Origin: Casimicrobiaceae bacterium
GTDB taxonomy: Bacteria > Pseudomonadota > Gammaproteobacteria > Burkholderiales > Casimicrobiaceae
NCBI GenBank assembly: GCA_026646885.1
Contig: JAPKHK010000007.1
Location: forward strand, 186,001 to 250,000
Direction: 5' to 3'
DNA: 64,000 nt
Within the stretch, counting starts at the first letter, position 1; each line of letters opens with the position of its first letter. This document shows positions 46,288 to 57,018 of this stretch, piece after piece. A model generated the notes under the pieces. The model was not told the DNA's origin, made no database searches, and saw only the letters and a list, made by a program, of their open reading frames with translations. The translations under genes were made by a program, and so were the position numbers.

Positions 46288-47115
46288 TCATCCCAGGCCC
46301 AGGCGCTGGCAAATCGTGCTCACCAGGCTTGCCTGATTCAGTGTGTAGAAGTGCAAGCCAGGTGCGCCGTGGCGCACTAAACGCGCACAGAGATCGGTGA
46401 CCACGTCGAGGCCAAAGGCGCGGATCGACACCGCGTCGTCGCCGAAGCTCTCCAGGCGTCGGCGAATCCAGCGCGGAATTTCGGCGCCGCAGGCGTCGGA
46501 AAACCGCGCCAGTTGCGAAAATTTGTTGATCGGCATGATGCCGGGAACGATGGGAATGCTGATCCCCAGCGCCGCACAGTCGTCCCGGAAGCTCTCGTAA
46601 GCGTCAGCGTTGTAGAAATACTGCGTAATCGCGGCATTGGCACCAGCCTCGACCTTGCGCTTGAAGGCCAGGAGATCTTCGCGCGGATTCTTGGCCTGGG
46701 GATGGCATTCCGGATAAGCCGCGACATCGAGATGAAACCAGTCGCCGGTTTCGGCACGAACGAAACTCACTAGATCGCAGGCATAGCGAAACTCGCCCGG
46801 CTCGGCCATGCCCGAGGGCAAATCTCCGCGCAGAGCCACCAAGCGCCGGATGCCCGCCTGGCGATAAAGATCGAGGATTTCGCGTATGCTCGCGCGCGTG
46901 CTGGCCACGCAGGATAAATGCGGCGCCACCGGCGAGCCCGCCTCATGCAGTTCGAGCACTGTGGCCAGCGTGCGCTCGCGGGTCGAACCGCCCGCGCCAT
47001 AGGTCACCGAAAAATATTCGGGTTGCAGCCGCGCCAGTTGCCGGTGGGTCGCGCGCAGCTTTTCCAGGCCCTCGGCGCTTTGCGGGGGAAAAAACTCGAA
47101 GCTGATGGTCGACAT
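46288..47115 (-). CDS. metF: Methylenetetrahydrofolate reductase
   Basis: 275 residues. FAD enzyme that makes 5-methyl-THF for MetH. Signatures are SFEFFPPQSAEGLEKL, VTYGAGGSTRERT, ALRGDLPSGM and ITQYFYNADAYESF, with PGIMPINKFSQLARF. It is 36 bases downstream of ahcY on the same strand, linking the two methyl-cycle steps; metH stands at 60.7 kb. Confidence 0.96.
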   Translation of the reverse strand: MSTISFEFFPPQSAEGLEKLRATHRQLARLQPEYFSVTYGAGGSTRERTLATVLELHEAGSPVAPHLSCVASTRASIREILDLYRQAGIRRLVALRGDLPSGMAEPGEFRYACDLVSFVRAETGDWFHLDVAAYPECHPQAKNPREDLLAFKRKVEAGANAAITQYFYNADAYESFRDDCAALGISIPIVPGIMPINKFSQLARFSDACGAEIPRWIRRRLESFGDDAVSIRAFGLDVVTDLCARLVRHGAPGLHFYTLNQASLVSTICQRLGLG

Positions 47116-47151
47116 GATCGGGAAGCGGGGGCGAGGCCCCCGCCGCAGGCC

Positions 47152-48561
47152 TCAATAGCGGTAGTGCTCAGACTTGAAGGGGCCGTCTTTGGCCACACCG
47201 ATATACGCGGCCTGCTCATCGCTCAAGACGGTGAGCTTGGCGCCCAATTTCTTGAGATGCAGCCGCGCCACCATCTCATCGAGCGCCTTGGGCAGCGTGT
47301 ACACGCCGATCGGATAAGCCTCACGCCGGGTGAAGAGTTCGATCTGCGCCAACACTTGATTGGTGAAAGAATTGGACATCACGAAAGACGGATGCCCGGT
47401 GGCGCAGCCGAGATTCACCAGCCGCCCTTCGGCGAGCAGAATGATGCGTTTGCCGCCGGGGAAGATCACATGATCGACTTGCGGCTTGATGTTTTCCCAG
47501 GTGTAGCGCTTCAAGCTCGCGACATCGATTTCGGAATCGAAGTGCCCGATGTTGCACACGATGGCTTGGTCCTTCATGCGCAGCATGTGCTCGTGGTTGA
47601 TGACGCGCAAATTGCCGGTGGCGGTGACGAAAATGTCGGCTTGCGAGCAAGCGTCATCCAGCGTAACCACGCGATAACCCTCCATCGCCGCCTGCAAGGC
47701 GCAAATGGGGTCGATTTCGGTCACCCACACCGTGGCACCCAGCCCGCGCAGGCTTTGCGCGCAGCCCTTGCCCACGTCGCCGTAACCCGCCACCACGGCG
47801 ATCTTGCCGGCGATCATCACGTCGGTCGCGCGCTTGATGCCATCGACCAGCGATTCGCGGCAGCCGTAGAGATTGTCGAACTTGCTCTTGGTGACGGAAT
47901 CGTTGACGTTGATGGCCGGAAAGAGCAGCCGCTGCTCGCTGTGCATTTGATAGAGCCGGTGCACGCCGGTGGTGGTTTCTTCGGTGACGCCGCGAATCGC
48001 CTTGGCGATGTTGGCGTACCAGCCCGGTTTGCTGGCGAGCCTCTTCTTGATCGAGGCAAAGAGCGCCTCTTCTTCTTCGTTGGTGGGCTTGGCGATCACC
48101 GAAGGGTCGCTCTGGGCGTTGAGTCCGAGATGCACCAGCAAGGTCGCATCGCCGCCATCATCGAGAATCATGTTCGGCGTGCCGCCATCGGCCCACTCGA
48201 AAATGCGGTGGGTGAAATCCCAGTATTCAGCCAGCGACTCGCCTTTGAAGGCGAAGACCGGCGTGCCCGCGGCGGCGATGGCGGCGGCGGCGTGGTCCTG
48301 GGTGGAGAAGATATTGCACGAAGCCCAGCGCACCTCGGCACCCAGGGCTTTCAGCGTTTCGATCAGCACCGCCGTTTGGATGGTCATGTGCAGACTGCCG
48401 GCAATGCGCGCGCCTTTCAGAGGCTGCCTCGCGGCGTATTCCTCGCGCACCGCCATCAGGCCCGGCATTTCGGTTTCAGCGATGCGGATTTCCTTGCGCC
48501 CCCAATCGGCAAGGCCCAAATCGGCGACGAAAAAATCCTTCAATTCGACCACAGCGTTCAT
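47152..48561 (-). CDS. ahcY: S-adenosylhomocysteine hydrolase
   Basis: 469 residues. It splits SAH into adenosine and homocysteine. Signatures are [34 protein letters not shown] and the NAD-binding [20 protein letters not shown], and it ends FKSEHYRY, the usual C-terminus. ATG 48561 has AAGGAG five bases upstream; the open frame upstream is leader RNA. An SAH riboswitch in the leader controls it, matching the enzyme's substrate. metF follows. Confidence 0.97.
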   Translation of the reverse strand: MNAVVELKDFFVADLGLADWGRKEIRIAETEMPGLMAVREEYAARQPLKGARIAGSLHMTIQTAVLIETLKALGAEVRWASCNIFSTQDHAAAAIAAAGTPVFAFKGESLAEYWDFTHRIFEWADGGTPNMILDDGGDATLLVHLGLNAQSDPSVIAKPTNEEEEALFASIKKRLASKPGWYANIAKAIRGVTEETTTGVHRLYQMHSEQRLLFPAINVNDSVTKSKFDNLYGCRESLVDGIKRATDVMIAGKIAVVAGYGDVGKGCAQSLRGLGATVWVTEIDPICALQAAMEGYRVVTLDDACSQADIFVTATGNLRVINHEHMLRMKDQAIVCNIGHFDSEIDVASLKRYTWENIKPQVDHVIFPGGKRIILLAEGRLVNLGCATGHPSFVMSNSFTNQVLAQIELFTRREAYPIGVYTLPKALDEMVARLHLKKLGAKLTVLSDEQAAYIGVAKDGPFKSEHYRY

Positions 48562-48631
48562 GATTGCTCCTTCGCTCATGGCCTGACAGGGGAAACGCGG
48601 ACTCACCCGGATTCCCTGTTCGGCACAGGGT

Positions 48632-48700
48632 TAGGTGAGCGCAGTTGAAACGTTTGGACTTGCCGAGCCTGGGGGAAACCTCGCAGCGCTCCTCGGCAGA
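48632..48700 (-). ncRNA. SAH riboswitch upstream of ahcY
   Basis: On the minus strand the leader contains GCCGAGGAGCGCTGCGAGG followed by CCAGGCTCGGC, the two sides of the first stem with the SAH-riboswitch core GAGGAGCGCTGC. A downstream GCGCTCACC segment can form the pseudoknot with the GGAGCGC region. A six-base hairpin (CCCTGT/ACAGGG, 48613-48629) follows before the ribosome site. SAH riboswitches turn on SAH hydrolase genes, exactly the context here. Confidence 0.85.
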
Positions 48701-48707
48701 TGGACGA

Positions 48708-48735
48708 ATTATACGCGCATCGGGCGCCGGTTCAA
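48708..48735 (-). promoter_or_regulatory. Promoter of the ahcY-metF unit
   Basis: On the minus strand TATAAT (perfect -10) is preceded at 16 bases by TTGAAC. Transcription would begin about 48701, directly at the 5' end of the SAH riboswitch, which supports the call. Confidence 0.65.
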
Positions 48736-49470
48736 CGCTGGCCGGCGTGGATGGCCCAGGGGGACATCGGAGAGCGGGCCGGATGAACCCTAGACTCGGC
48801 CCGCTCGGAACAAACCCAACGCCAGACGCAGCCGATGCATCCGCGCCGCGGAGTTTGCGCCGCGCCTTGACGGCCTAGGAGAGTCTGCAGGCTTAATCTG
48901 GACGAAGCCAATCGACGCCTACCGCGCCATCGTCGCGCAACCCACCGCAAGCGCTGCGGGAAGCCATCCCCGTGGTCTGCGGCACTGAACCGAATTGCCT
49001 TTCCCCACAGCCGGCGCTGGCCGCAATAGCGACAGCGGCCGGCAAGATGCACGCCGCTTCGGCCGCTTTCCGACTAGCGGATCGCGCCACGCGTGAGCTT
49101 GGTGTTTGTTGCGCGCTTGCCCGTTCCTACGCGCGAGGCGCGGGGCACCCGCCCGAGGACGTGAATTGCGACAGCAGCGGCGTGCGGCTTGGCGGGCGCG
49201 GTCGCTCGTCCGGGTGCTATCGGCGGGGGAGCAGAACTGCAAAAGACAACCGGCCAGCGCTTGTTTGGCGGCGGCCGGATGACATGCCAGCAGCGACCGG
49301 ACGACCACGGGTCGAGCGAGAAGCCCCGCCATTGATGGCAGGATCAGCGAGACGAAGCGTAGACCAGGGGCCGCCGGCTCCGCTCAAACTTGTGGCGAGG
49401 AAGCCTCGCCCTTGCTGGGCGGAGTGACTCACAAAAAACTCGCGGCTTCCGCCGCTCCTACCGATGGTGC
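48736..49470. other. Long intergenic region between ahcY leader and yceH
   Basis: About 735 bases with no credible gene on either strand. Short frames exist, but they are Arg/Ala-rich and unlike any protein I know. Near the right end there are two REP-like hairpins (49391-49462). The rest is GC-rich with no clear promoter or RNA fold. It may be decayed sequence. Confidence 0.55.
49391..49462 (-). repeat. Two REP-like palindromes downstream of yceH
   Basis: The first hairpin is GGCGAGG, loop AAG, CCTCGCC (49394-49410). The second reads on the minus strand GTAGGAGCGGCGGAAGCCGC (stem GCGGC/GCCGC) followed by GAG and six T. Both resemble the REP palindromes widespread in Pseudomonas and relatives. 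The second may also end the yceH transcript. Confidence 0.55.
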
Positions 49471-50154
49471 TCAGGGCTTGCCGGTTTCCAGCCCTTCCAC
49501 GACGCGCGCCAAGGTTTCCTTCAGCGCCGCCACCTCGGCTTCGAGTGCGGCGAGGCGCGTTTCGACATCGGCGTGGCGGTTGAGTGTCGCTGGCGCGGGG
49601 GCAAACATCGCGGGCGGCGGCTCGCCGGTGAGCAATTGCGCCCAGCGCGTTTCGCGCGTGCCAGCGGCGCGGGGCAATTCGACGACCAAGCCGCCGCTCG
49701 GCCGCGCGGCGAGTTCTTCGAGAAATGCTTCCACCGCGGAAATATCGGCGAAGCGATGCAGGCGCTCGGAGTTGTTGCGCAGCTCGCCGGCGGTTTGCGG
49801 GCCGCGCAGCAGCAGCACGGTGAGGAGCGCGATGGCTTGGCTGGGCAATTGCAGCACGCGCTCGGCGTTGTGGGCATAGCGGGTGACGCGCCCGCCGCTG
49901 CTTTCGATGATGAGCGCCTGGACTTTGAGTCCGTCGAGTGCTGCCAGCACTTCGGGCTCGCTCAAATCGAGCACCGGGTCGCGGCTGGTTTTCTGGTTGC
50001 AGCCGGCCACCAGGGCGTTGAGCGACAAGGGATAGGTGTCGGGCACGGTGCGCTGTTTTTCGATCAGCACACCGAGCACGCGCCCCTCGTTGAGCGTTAG
50101 CTCGGGGAGAACTCTCCCTTGGGCCGTGGGCAGAGCTTCGTCCGCGCTGGGCAT
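49471..50154 (-). CDS. YceH family (DUF480) protein
   Basis: 227 residues. DUF480 proteins contain tandem winged-helix domains. LTLNEGRVLGVLIEKQRTVPDTYPLS at the start, NQKTSRDPVLDLSEPEV and LLLRGPQTAGELRNNSERLH are family hallmarks. A coiled-coil tail (about 195-222) follows. Function unknown, possibly DNA-binding. ATG 50154 lies just past the thiC stop (two bases between), so it is likely co-transcribed with thiC. Confidence 0.88.
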   Translation of the reverse strand: MPSADEALPTAQGRVLPELTLNEGRVLGVLIEKQRTVPDTYPLSLNALVAGCNQKTSRDPVLDLSEPEVLAALDGLKVQALIIESSGGRVTRYAHNAERVLQLPSQAIALLTVLLLRGPQTAGELRNNSERLHRFADISAVEAFLEELAARPSGGLVVELPRAAGTRETRWAQLLTGEPPPAMFAPAPATLNRHADVETRLAALEAEVAALKETLARVVEGLETGKP

Positions 50155-50156
50155 GA

Positions 50157-52158
<2,002 letters not shown>

Positions 52159-52244
52159 CGATGCCGACACGGTACTGAAAACCGCCCACAAATGCAAACC
52201 GCGTTTGCGCCCCTACCCCCAAAACGGCTAGAATCCGCAGCCAC

Positions 52245-52318
52245 GCGGGTGTAGTTCAATGGCAGAACGGCAGCTTCCCAAGCTGCATACGAGGGTTCGA
52301 TTCCCTTCACCCGCTCCA
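52245..52318 (+). tRNA. tRNA-Gly (anticodon CCC), CCA encoded
   Basis: A 74-base cloverleaf: acceptor GCGGGTG pairs with CACCCGC, T73 and CCA follow. The anticodon stem GCAGC/GCTGC encloses loop TTCCCAA, anticodon CCC. The T arm GAGGG/CCCTT-type with TTCGATT is intact. A terminator follows eight bases on. Confidence 0.95.
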
Positions 52319-52324
52319 AGTCCG

Positions 52325-52353
52325 AAAACCCGCCGCCAGGCGGGTTTTCTTTT
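52325..52353 (+). terminator. Intrinsic terminator after tRNA-Gly
   Basis: AAAACCCGCC, loop GCCA, GGCGGGTTTT form a ten-base stem, followed by CTTTT. It ends the tRNA transcript. Confidence 0.9.
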
Positions 52354-52738
52354 GCGGGTGGAAGGAAGCGAACCCTGGGGGTTCGACCAGCGCAGCCCGC
52401 AGGGCGGAGGGAGAGGACGCTGCGGCAGAGCCGCGGCGGTCCCGAGCAAAGCGAGGGATCGGGCCGGCGCAACACCGGGCCGACATTCCCCTCCCAAAAC
52501 CGTCTCGGTTGCAAGCCCCTCTTCGGTCTTCGCGGCGCGAAACGAGCTAAAGCTTGTCGCTCATGAGCCGTTAGCTGAGTTCTGTGCCCTTGGCACGGGC
52601 GATTCTCGCTTGTCCAATGAAAGCGCAGACCCCACGGAGGATGATGGGATGAGTTTGCCACCAATTGAAGCTTCGGCTGGCGCGGCTGGGACCCTGCCAG
52701 CCCAGGTGACCGGTTGAGATTTGCTGGCCAGCGCGACC
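52354..52738. other. Intergenic region before the GGDEF-EAL gene
   Basis: About 385 bases. Nothing convincing is visible: no good promoter hexamer pair, no RNA fold, no gene. Only short GC-rich inverted repeats occur (for example GCGGCAGAGCCGC near 52423). Confidence 0.5.
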
Positions 52739-55700
52739 ATGGCTCGCAACGACCTTGCTTCCGCGACGACTGAACGTGCACTGGCCACACTCGGGCTGGG
52801 CGTGGGAAGGTCGGGTTGGGTCGCGGCCGCATGCGCCGCAATGGTTTCCGCAATCGGCCTGGCCGCGCTTGCCGGCGCGGTCTTGGATCACGATGACTTG
52901 CGCCGGGCTTACATGGAAGGCCCGCCCATCGTGCCGGATACCGCTTTGGGGCTCACACTGGGCAGCCTCAGCCTGCTCTTGGGAGTAGCGGCGCGCACTA
53001 ATCGGGTTGCGCGCCGTTTCGTTTTGGCTTGTGGAGGACTGCTTTTCGCGCTGGGCGTGCTCCAGCTTGCCGACGGCATCTATGCCACGCTCGCGCCTTA
53101 TACCGCCGAACGACTGCGGCTCATCCCTGAGCCAATGGAGCTTCCAGCCGCCCCCCAGAGCGCGGGAGGCTTCCTGCTCTTCGGGATGGCCTTGTTGCTG
53201 GGCTTTGCGGGCCGTCTCCGCCTGGCGTTGGCCGGTGAGCTCTTGGGTTTGGCGATTTGCGCTGGTGCGGGGTTGGGCGCGGTGGGCTACGCCTATGGCG
53301 AGTCCGAATTGCTGTTGCTGCGCGGGTTCGCCGCCATGCCCCCGGCCGCAATGCTTGGACTGGTCTTGCTTGGCCTGGGATTGCCCTTCGCCATTGCCGC
53401 GCGCAATGGCCTTCTGTCGATCCTGGTGAGCAGGAGCGGAGGAGGAACACTGCTGCGGGCGATTCTGCCCGAGGCGCTGCTGGTGTTCTTTGTGGGGGGG
53501 TGGCTTCAGCTATTCGCCTTGAACCGAGGGTGGATCGAACAGCGCTTCGCTACCGTGCTCTTCGCAAGCTTCGGCTTCGGCGTCATCTTTTTGCTCATGT
53601 GGCGCACCGCCAGGCGGATTAATCGCATCGAGAGCGCTATGAAGGACCTCGCCGAACAGTACGAGGCCATCTTGCGGACCGCGCCAGATGCAGTGATCGT
53701 TTGTGACGCCGAGGGACGGATCCTCCTGACCAACCGCAAGGTGAAAGCACTCTTCGGCTACGGAGCCACCGCGGCTCGTGATTTGCGAATCAACACACTT
53801 TTGCCGGGGCTGCACTGGCGCCATCTCGTCGAGCCGGATCAGGAAGGCACGCGGGAGCTCGAACCTGCGGGAGGCAATCAGCCGCTCAAGGGCGTGCGCC
53901 GCGATGGCAGCGAATTCATCGCCAACGTGAGCCTTGGCGTTCGGGGCATGGGCACGGCCGCGGTAGTGATCGCGGTGGTGCGCGACCAAACCGCCAAGTA
54001 CCAGCGCGAGGAGGAGCTGCAGCGGATCAATCGCGCGTTGCGCTTGCTCACGGCGGCAACGCATGCCGCTCGCGAAATTCGCGACGAGCGGGCGCTGCTC
54101 GCGCGGGTGTGCGAAGCCATCGTCGATCTAGGCAACTACATCGGCGCGTGGGTTGGCCTAGCGGGACCGCCGCCGGAAAAGCAGGTCATACCGTTGGTGG
54201 GCGCGGGTCCGCGAGCGCTGCGCGAGGGGCTGAACGCGGTCAACGCGCACTGGGATGAGAGCGCGAGCGCGCAAGGCGCGGCGGGCACGGCGATCCGCAC
54301 CGGCAAGCGCCACATCATTCGCGACACCCTGACGGACCCCACGTTTGCGCCTTGGCAAGAATTCACGCGCGAGGTTGGCTTCCGCTCGGTGGGAGGATTT
54401 CCGTTGCGCGTCAATGGGCGAGTCGAGGGCGTGCTGTTGCTCTATGCCCCCAAGGATTCCTTCTCGGAAGCCGAATGCGCCTTGCTAGATGAACTGGCTC
54501 AGGACCTTGGTTTCGCCATCGGCGCACTGCGCAACGACGCCAGTCGCGACGAAGCCGAAGCGGCCTTGCGGCGCAGCGAAACGAGCCTCACGCGCGCCCA
54601 GCACATCGCCCGGCTGGGCAGCTGGGAGTGGGATCTGCGCAGCGGCGGCATGATTTGGTCCGACCAGATCCACATTCTTCTCGGGGACGAGTTCTTTCAG
54701 GCGCAGCCCGCGCAGCACACCTTGCTGGAGTCCGCCCACCCGGACGATCGCGAGACTCTGCGCACTACCCTCGCCCGCTTGGGAGCGGGTGAAGCGAGTG
54801 CCGGCAGCTGCAAATTCCGCGGTTGCTTGGAGGACGGCGACTTGGTTCATCTCGCCCTGCAGGCGGAATTGGAGTTTGACGACGAAGGCCCGCGACGCGT
54901 CGTCGGCACTTTGCAGGACATCTCCGAACGCGTGCGCTTTGAAGAAGAGCTGGCGAAGCTTGCCCGCTACGACGCGCTGACCGGACTTCCCAACCGGCAT
55001 TTGCTCAACGACCGTCTCGAGCAGGCGATGACCCACGCCAAGCGCAGCGGACGCATGATCGCCCTGGCCTTCGTGGATCTAGACCGCTTCAAGATCGTCA
55101 ACGACACCCTCGGTCACGATGCCGGCGATGCCCTGCTCAAGGAAGTCGCACGTCGTCTGCAATCGTGCCTGCGCGAAGGCGACACCGTGGCGCGGCAAGG
55201 CGGCGACGAGTTTGTCGTGGTGCTCTCCGATCTGGCGCGCGCTGAAGATGCCACGTTGGTGGCGCAGAAGATGCTGGACACGCTGGCACCCTCGGTGCGG
55301 CTCTCGGGGCAGGACGTAATGCCAGGCGCAAGCATGGGCATCGCGCTATTCCCGCAGGACGGCGAGAGCCTGCAAACCCTGATGATGAACGCCGACAAGG
55401 CGATGTACTCGGCCAAACACGCCGGCCGCGGTCAGTATCGCTTCTACGACGCCGACCTGAACCGCAACGCGGAAGACTGGCTAGAGATGACGGGCAGCCT
55501 GCACCACGCAATCGAGCGTGGCGAGTTCCAACTCTATTTCCAGCCCAAGCTCACCGTCGGCGGCAACATCACCAGCGCCGAGGCGCTACTGCGCTGGCAG
55601 AGCGCGGAGCACGGCTGGGTTTCGCCAGCGCGCTTCATTCCCCTGCTGGAGGAAACCGGCAAGATCGTCGAAGTCGGCGAATGGGTGATACGCGAGGCGT

Positions 55701-56266
55701 GTCGTCAAGTTCGCCAGTGGCGCGAAGACGCCGGCATCAGCCTGCGGGTCGCGGTAAATATCTCGCAGCGCCAGTTCGTGCAGCCCGATCTGGTCGAGCG
55801 TGTGGGAGCCATCCTCGCCGAAGAGGCGATGCCGCCCAATGCATTGGAGCTGGAGATCACCGAGAGCACGATCGCGCAGAACGTCGACCGCGCAGTCGCA
55901 ACCCTCAACGCCATCAAGCGGCTGGGGGTGCGCTTGGCGGTGGACGATTTTGGCACCGGATACTCCTCCCTGGCCGTGCTCAAGCGCTTTCCCGTGGACT
56001 GCCTGAAGATAGACCGCTCCTTCGTGCAAGACCTGCCCGAGGACAACGACAGCACCACCATCGCCCGCGCGATCATCGCCTTGGCGCACAGCATGGGGCT
56101 GTCGGTCGTTGCGGAGGGAGTGGAAACCCAGGAACAGCGCGAATTCCTGATCGAGTGCGGTTGCGATGAACTGCAGGGCTTCCTGTTCGCGAAGCCCATG
56201 CCCGCCACGCAACTACTCGAATACCTTGGCTGCAGCCGCCGGCCCGCGCTGGTGGCGGTAGCCTGA
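52739..56266 (+). CDS. Membrane GGDEF-EAL protein with PAS and GAF domains
   Basis: 1175 residues. An N-terminal membrane sensor with eight or so helices (about 15-300, MASE-like) is followed by PAS (about 305-420), GAF (about 450-600), another PAS/PAC (about 615-735), GGDEF (about 740-905) and EAL (about 915-1165). GGDEF motif RQGGDEF is intact, as are EAEALLRW at the EAL site (AEALLRW), NISQRQF, ELEITEST, DDFGTGYSSL and KIDRSFV. Both c-di-GMP synthesis and breakdown are therefore possible; such tandem proteins are often mainly phosphodiesterases. ATG 52739 was chosen; TTG 52721 is in frame. It is followed by a convergent Lrp-type gene 23 bases away. Confidence 0.92.
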   Translation: MARNDLASATTERALATLGLGVGRSGWVAAACAAMVSAIGLAALAGAVLDHDDLRRAYMEGPPIVPDTALGLTLGSLSLLLGVAARTNRVARRFVLACGGLLFALGVLQLADGIYATLAPYTAERLRLIPEPMELPAAPQSAGGFLLFGMALLLGFAGRLRLALAGELLGLAICAGAGLGAVGYAYGESELLLLRGFAAMPPAAMLGLVLLGLGLPFAIAARNGLLSILVSRSGGGTLLRAILPEALLVFFVGGWLQLFALNRGWIEQRFATVLFASFGFGVIFLLMWRTARRINRIESAMKDLAEQYEAILRTAPDAVIVCDAEGRILLTNRKVKALFGYGATAARDLRINTLLPGLHWRHLVEPDQEGTRELEPAGGNQPLKGVRRDGSEFIANVSLGVRGMGTAAVVIAVVRDQTAKYQREEELQRINRALRLLTAATHAAREIRDERALLARVCEAIVDLGNYIGAWVGLAGPPPEKQVIPLVGAGPRALREGLNAVNAHWDESASAQGAAGTAIRTGKRHIIRDTLTDPTFAPWQEFTREVGFRSVGGFPLRVNGRVEGVLLLYAPKDSFSEAECALLDELAQDLGFAIGALRNDASRDEAEAALRRSETSLTRAQHIARLGSWEWDLRSGGMIWSDQIHILLGDEFFQAQPAQHTLLESAHPDDRETLRTTLARLGAGEASAGSCKFRGCLEDGDLVHLALQAELEFDDEGPRRVVGTLQDISERVRFEEELAKLARYDALTGLPNRHLLNDRLEQAMTHAKRSGRMIALAFVDLDRFKIVNDTLGHDAGDALLKEVARRLQSCLREGDTVARQGGDEFVVVLSDLARAEDATLVAQKMLDTLAPSVRLSGQDVMPGASMGIALFPQDGESLQTLMMNADKAMYSAKHAGRGQYRFYDADLNRNAEDWLEMTGSLHHAIERGEFQLYFQPKLTVGGNITSAEALLRWQSAEHGWVSPARFIPLLEETGKIVEVGEWVIREACRQVRQWREDAGISLRVAVNISQRQFVQPDLVERVGAILAEEAMPPNALELEITESTIAQNVDRAVATLNAIKRLGVRLAVDDFGTGYSSLAVLKRFPVDCLKIDRSFVQDLPEDNDSTTIARAIIALAHSMGLSVVAEGVETQEQREFLIECGCDELQGFLFAKPMPATQLLEYLGCSRRPALVAVA

Positions 56267-56289
56267 GCCGTTGCGCGCGAGACACCGGG

Positions 56290-56766
56290 CTAAGCCGGTG
56301 GCAGATGCTGCAGCGGCAACGCCGTGCCTTCCTTGACCTTCTCCAGCACAAAGCTCGATTGAACGTTGACGACAACCGGGAGCGAGAGCACGTTCTCCAT
56401 CAGGAAGCGCGAGTAGTGCTCCAGATCCGGGGCGACGACCTTCAGGAAGTAGTCCCACTGCCCCGAGAGCGCATAGCAGACGAGCACCTCCGGCCAACGC
56501 TGCACGGTCTGCCGAAAGGTTGCGCGGGCGTGCTCGACGCGCTTCTCCAGCATCACTTCGAGATGGGCCGTGAGCCCCAGACCCAGTGACTTGGGGTCTA
56601 GAAGCGCGGCGTAACGCGAGATGACGCCGGTCTCCTCCAGCCGGTTCAAGCGCCTCAGGCAGGGCGAGGGCGAAAGCGCCACTTTCTGTGCCAGATCGAC
56701 GTTGGCAATGCGTCCGTCGTTCTGAACGATCTCGAGAATGCGGCGGTCGGCGCGGTCGAGTTCCAT
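56290..56766 (-). CDS. Lrp/AsnC-family transcriptional regulator
   Basis: 158 residues. The N-terminal HTH is DRADRRILEIVQNDGRIANV then DLAQKVALSPSPCLRRLNRL. The C-terminal RAM/AsnC ligand domain covers about 65-150, with GQWDYFLKVV. ATG 56766 gives the family length. The target is unknown. The plus-strand TonB-C gene is divergent 252 bases away and could be a target. Confidence 0.92.
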   Translation of the reverse strand: MELDRADRRILEIVQNDGRIANVDLAQKVALSPSPCLRRLNRLEETGVISRYAALLDPKSLGLGLTAHLEVMLEKRVEHARATFRQTVQRWPEVLVCYALSGQWDYFLKVVAPDLEHYSRFLMENVLSLPVVVNVQSSFVLEKVKEGTALPLQHLPPA

Positions 56767-56959
56767 GGCAGTGCGATGTGATTGCGGCGAAATCGGCACA
56801 TTATTGCTCGATTTCCGCACAATCGGCAATTGCATGACGCAAGCACCCCGGGGAGTTGCAAACTCTTGAACCCCTGCAGAACCAAAGGGCGGCCATGGCA
56901 ATCTGCCGATCGTCACGCGCTGGTCGCTGGCACGTAAGCCCTTGACGCTTTTCCCCTAT

Positions 56960-56987
56960 TTGCACCCGGGGGAAGCAGGTCTACAAT
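56960..56987 (+). promoter_or_regulatory. Putative promoter of the TonB-C gene
   Basis: TTGCAC and TACAAT separated by 16 bases. Start would be near 56994, about 25 bases before the ATG at 57019. Confidence 0.45.
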
Positions 56988-57018
56988 TCGCCGCTTGATT
57001 ATCATAAGGGGGAGTGCC

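Noticed and set aside
46918..48648. 576-residue plus-strand frame
   Set aside because: It is opposite ahcY and metF and crosses the SAH riboswitch; no motif.
48919..49332. 137-residue minus-strand frame in the ahcY-yceH gap
   Set aside because: Arg/Cys/Pro-rich composition typical of non-coding GC-rich DNA; no ribosome site or similarity.
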